From Pempheris klunzingeri (lineage: Eukaryota; Chordata; Actinopteri; Acropomatiformes; Pempheridae): a stretch of DNA of 64,000 bases. The notes below the pieces were generated by a model, which made no database searches, was not told the DNA's origin, and saw only the letters and a list, made by a program, of their open reading frames with translations. Below, piece after piece: positions 62,981 to 64,000 of the stretch (position 1 is the first letter of the stretch; every line of letters begins with the position of its first letter). The position numbers and the translations under genes were made by a program. Location of the stretch: assembly GCF_042242105.1 (NCBI RefSeq), contig NC_092014.1:15390374-15454373 (forward strand). The letters run 5' to 3'.

Positions 62981-64000
62981 TTTTGGATAAGTTGAGGTGC
63001 TGGGACGTTGGAGTACGTGTCACTGCGCAACAGGAGACAGGTGAGATTATGCGTCTGCACTATGCTATCTGTGGTTGAGAGGTACCAGAATGATACAATT
63101 ACTCGAGTTGACCTTTATTTTTGTGACACACCACACATCTTTTTTGGGGTGTCTTAGTGTGTCTCATTAATAGCATCTTCTGCCGACAGAGCACCGTGGT
63201 TTAGACATATGCTTTATTCCTCAGGCAGGCTGCAAACAAGCAGCAAAGAGGCCTGTGTGTCCAGGACCGGGACCAGGAAGGATCTGATATTAGCTGCACT
63301 TTGGTACACTCACCACAGGAGGGACACGACTTCCACCCAATCCGTTCATCATCACGCAGACACCCAGAGAGGTAAAATGTGCCTTGAAGCAGGAAAATGT
63401 ATTCTAAGACTAAAAGTTTGATATTTGGAGGCACAATGAAATCTGTATTTATGCATAGTTGTTATTACAAGAAAGATAGCATTGCACGTTGATCACCTTT
63501 TAACATATTTTACCTTGATTTTCTTTTTTGCCTTTTCTCCTGTAAACCCATTTTAAAAAATGAATTTACATCATAAAACTGATTTATCGTTACTACTTAT
63601 TTGTTTTAAAATCACATGTATGTATTTCCTACATTCAGAGAGTATAATCAAAGGAATTTGGCGGCAAAATGATTCAATCTTATACTGATTAAAAACCATA
63701 ATGTTGCCATAGTACCAGAAAAAATAATAGAAAAAGAGCAACAATACTTAAAACATTTTCTCCGATAACCTGTTAGAGAGACAGAAAAATCCCAATCCCA
63801 ATCCCAAGAATGATTTATAGGAAGTTTGACATTTTACTCAGTGGTCAGCCACTGAAAAGGAATCTGCTAAAAAAAAATGCAGACAAGTTACAGTTTGGTC
63901 GACCACAGAGCAGGAAAAAACTGCTGCACTTAACACTAAAATACTAAACACTAAAATACGATCAGCTCTCAAGGGTGAGAAGTAGTTAGGTAACAGTTTT
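62981..64000. other. Upstream flank of erp27, no gene seen
   Basis: No coding exon is recognised. The small open frames near 63201-63434 on both strands have no family resemblance. The neighbouring gene must lie beyond the window. Confidence 0.5.

Overview
The window is vertebrate nuclear DNA from a ray-finned (teleost) fish, most likely a percomorph. The evidence is: GT-AG spliced genes with exons of 35-200 bp; clear fish orthologues of vertebrate genes; lipocalins resembling the fish tributyltin/tetrodotoxin-binding proteins; a serine-rich fish-type osteocalcin; abundant (CA)n microsatellites; and dispersed repeats I recognise as common in teleosts. No prokaryotic features, CRISPR arrays, rRNA or convincing tRNA genes are present, and I recognised no retrovirus or LTR element.

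Layout, left to right. 1-8.2 kb is gene-free and repeat-bearing: two copies of one foldback element, a LINE scrap, a Tc1-like scrap and a long perfect-type hairpin. It ends at a CTCF-like site and a housekeeping promoter. 8.2-17.4 kb (+) is fip1l1, 16 coding exons, 554 aa. 18.8-24.8 kb (+) holds two tandem secreted lipocalin genes and the relic of a third. 31.45-28.9 kb (-) is chic2, 6 exons, with a long 3' tail probably reaching about 26.0 kb. 32.96-34.03 kb (+) is a single-exon rhbdd2-like rhomboid pseudoprotease with a His-Gly tail. 37.86-35.43 kb (-) is ociad1, 8 exons. 41.67-47.92 kb (+) is slc34a2, the NaPi-IIb phosphate transporter, 12 coding exons. 52.85-51.69 kb (-) is osteocalcin of the long serine-rich type, 4 exons. 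62.81-58.08 kb (-) is erp27, 7 exons. All exon joins were worked out by hand; every spliced reading frame closes without a stop.

The genes do not form one pathway. fip1l1, chic2, ociad1 and slc34a2 lie on human chromosome 4, so most of the window is an ancestral linkage block. fip1l1 and chic2 are close neighbours in human 4q12, with LNX1 between them; here the lipocalin cluster occupies that place. Osteocalcin next to erp27 recalls mammals, where the related Gla-protein gene MGP is the neighbour of ERP27. Phosphate transport (slc34a2) and mineral binding (osteocalcin) are adjacent, but functional coupling is not shown by the sequence. Housekeeping promoters (fip1l1, chic2, ociad1) share ETS-type sites and GCTAAC/GCTAGC clusters. 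Tissue-type genes (lipocalin A, osteocalcin, erp27) instead show TATA-like boxes or, for erp27, a candidate PTF1 pancreatic element.

The points most worth a second look are the lipocalin cluster with its relic copy, the intronless His-tailed rhomboid, the osteocalcin-erp27 linkage, the PTF1-like site, a 460 bp hAT-type element carrying CRE, YY1 and ETS motifs inside fip1l1, and the 61 bp hairpin at 4991. I found no clearly new multi-gene system.
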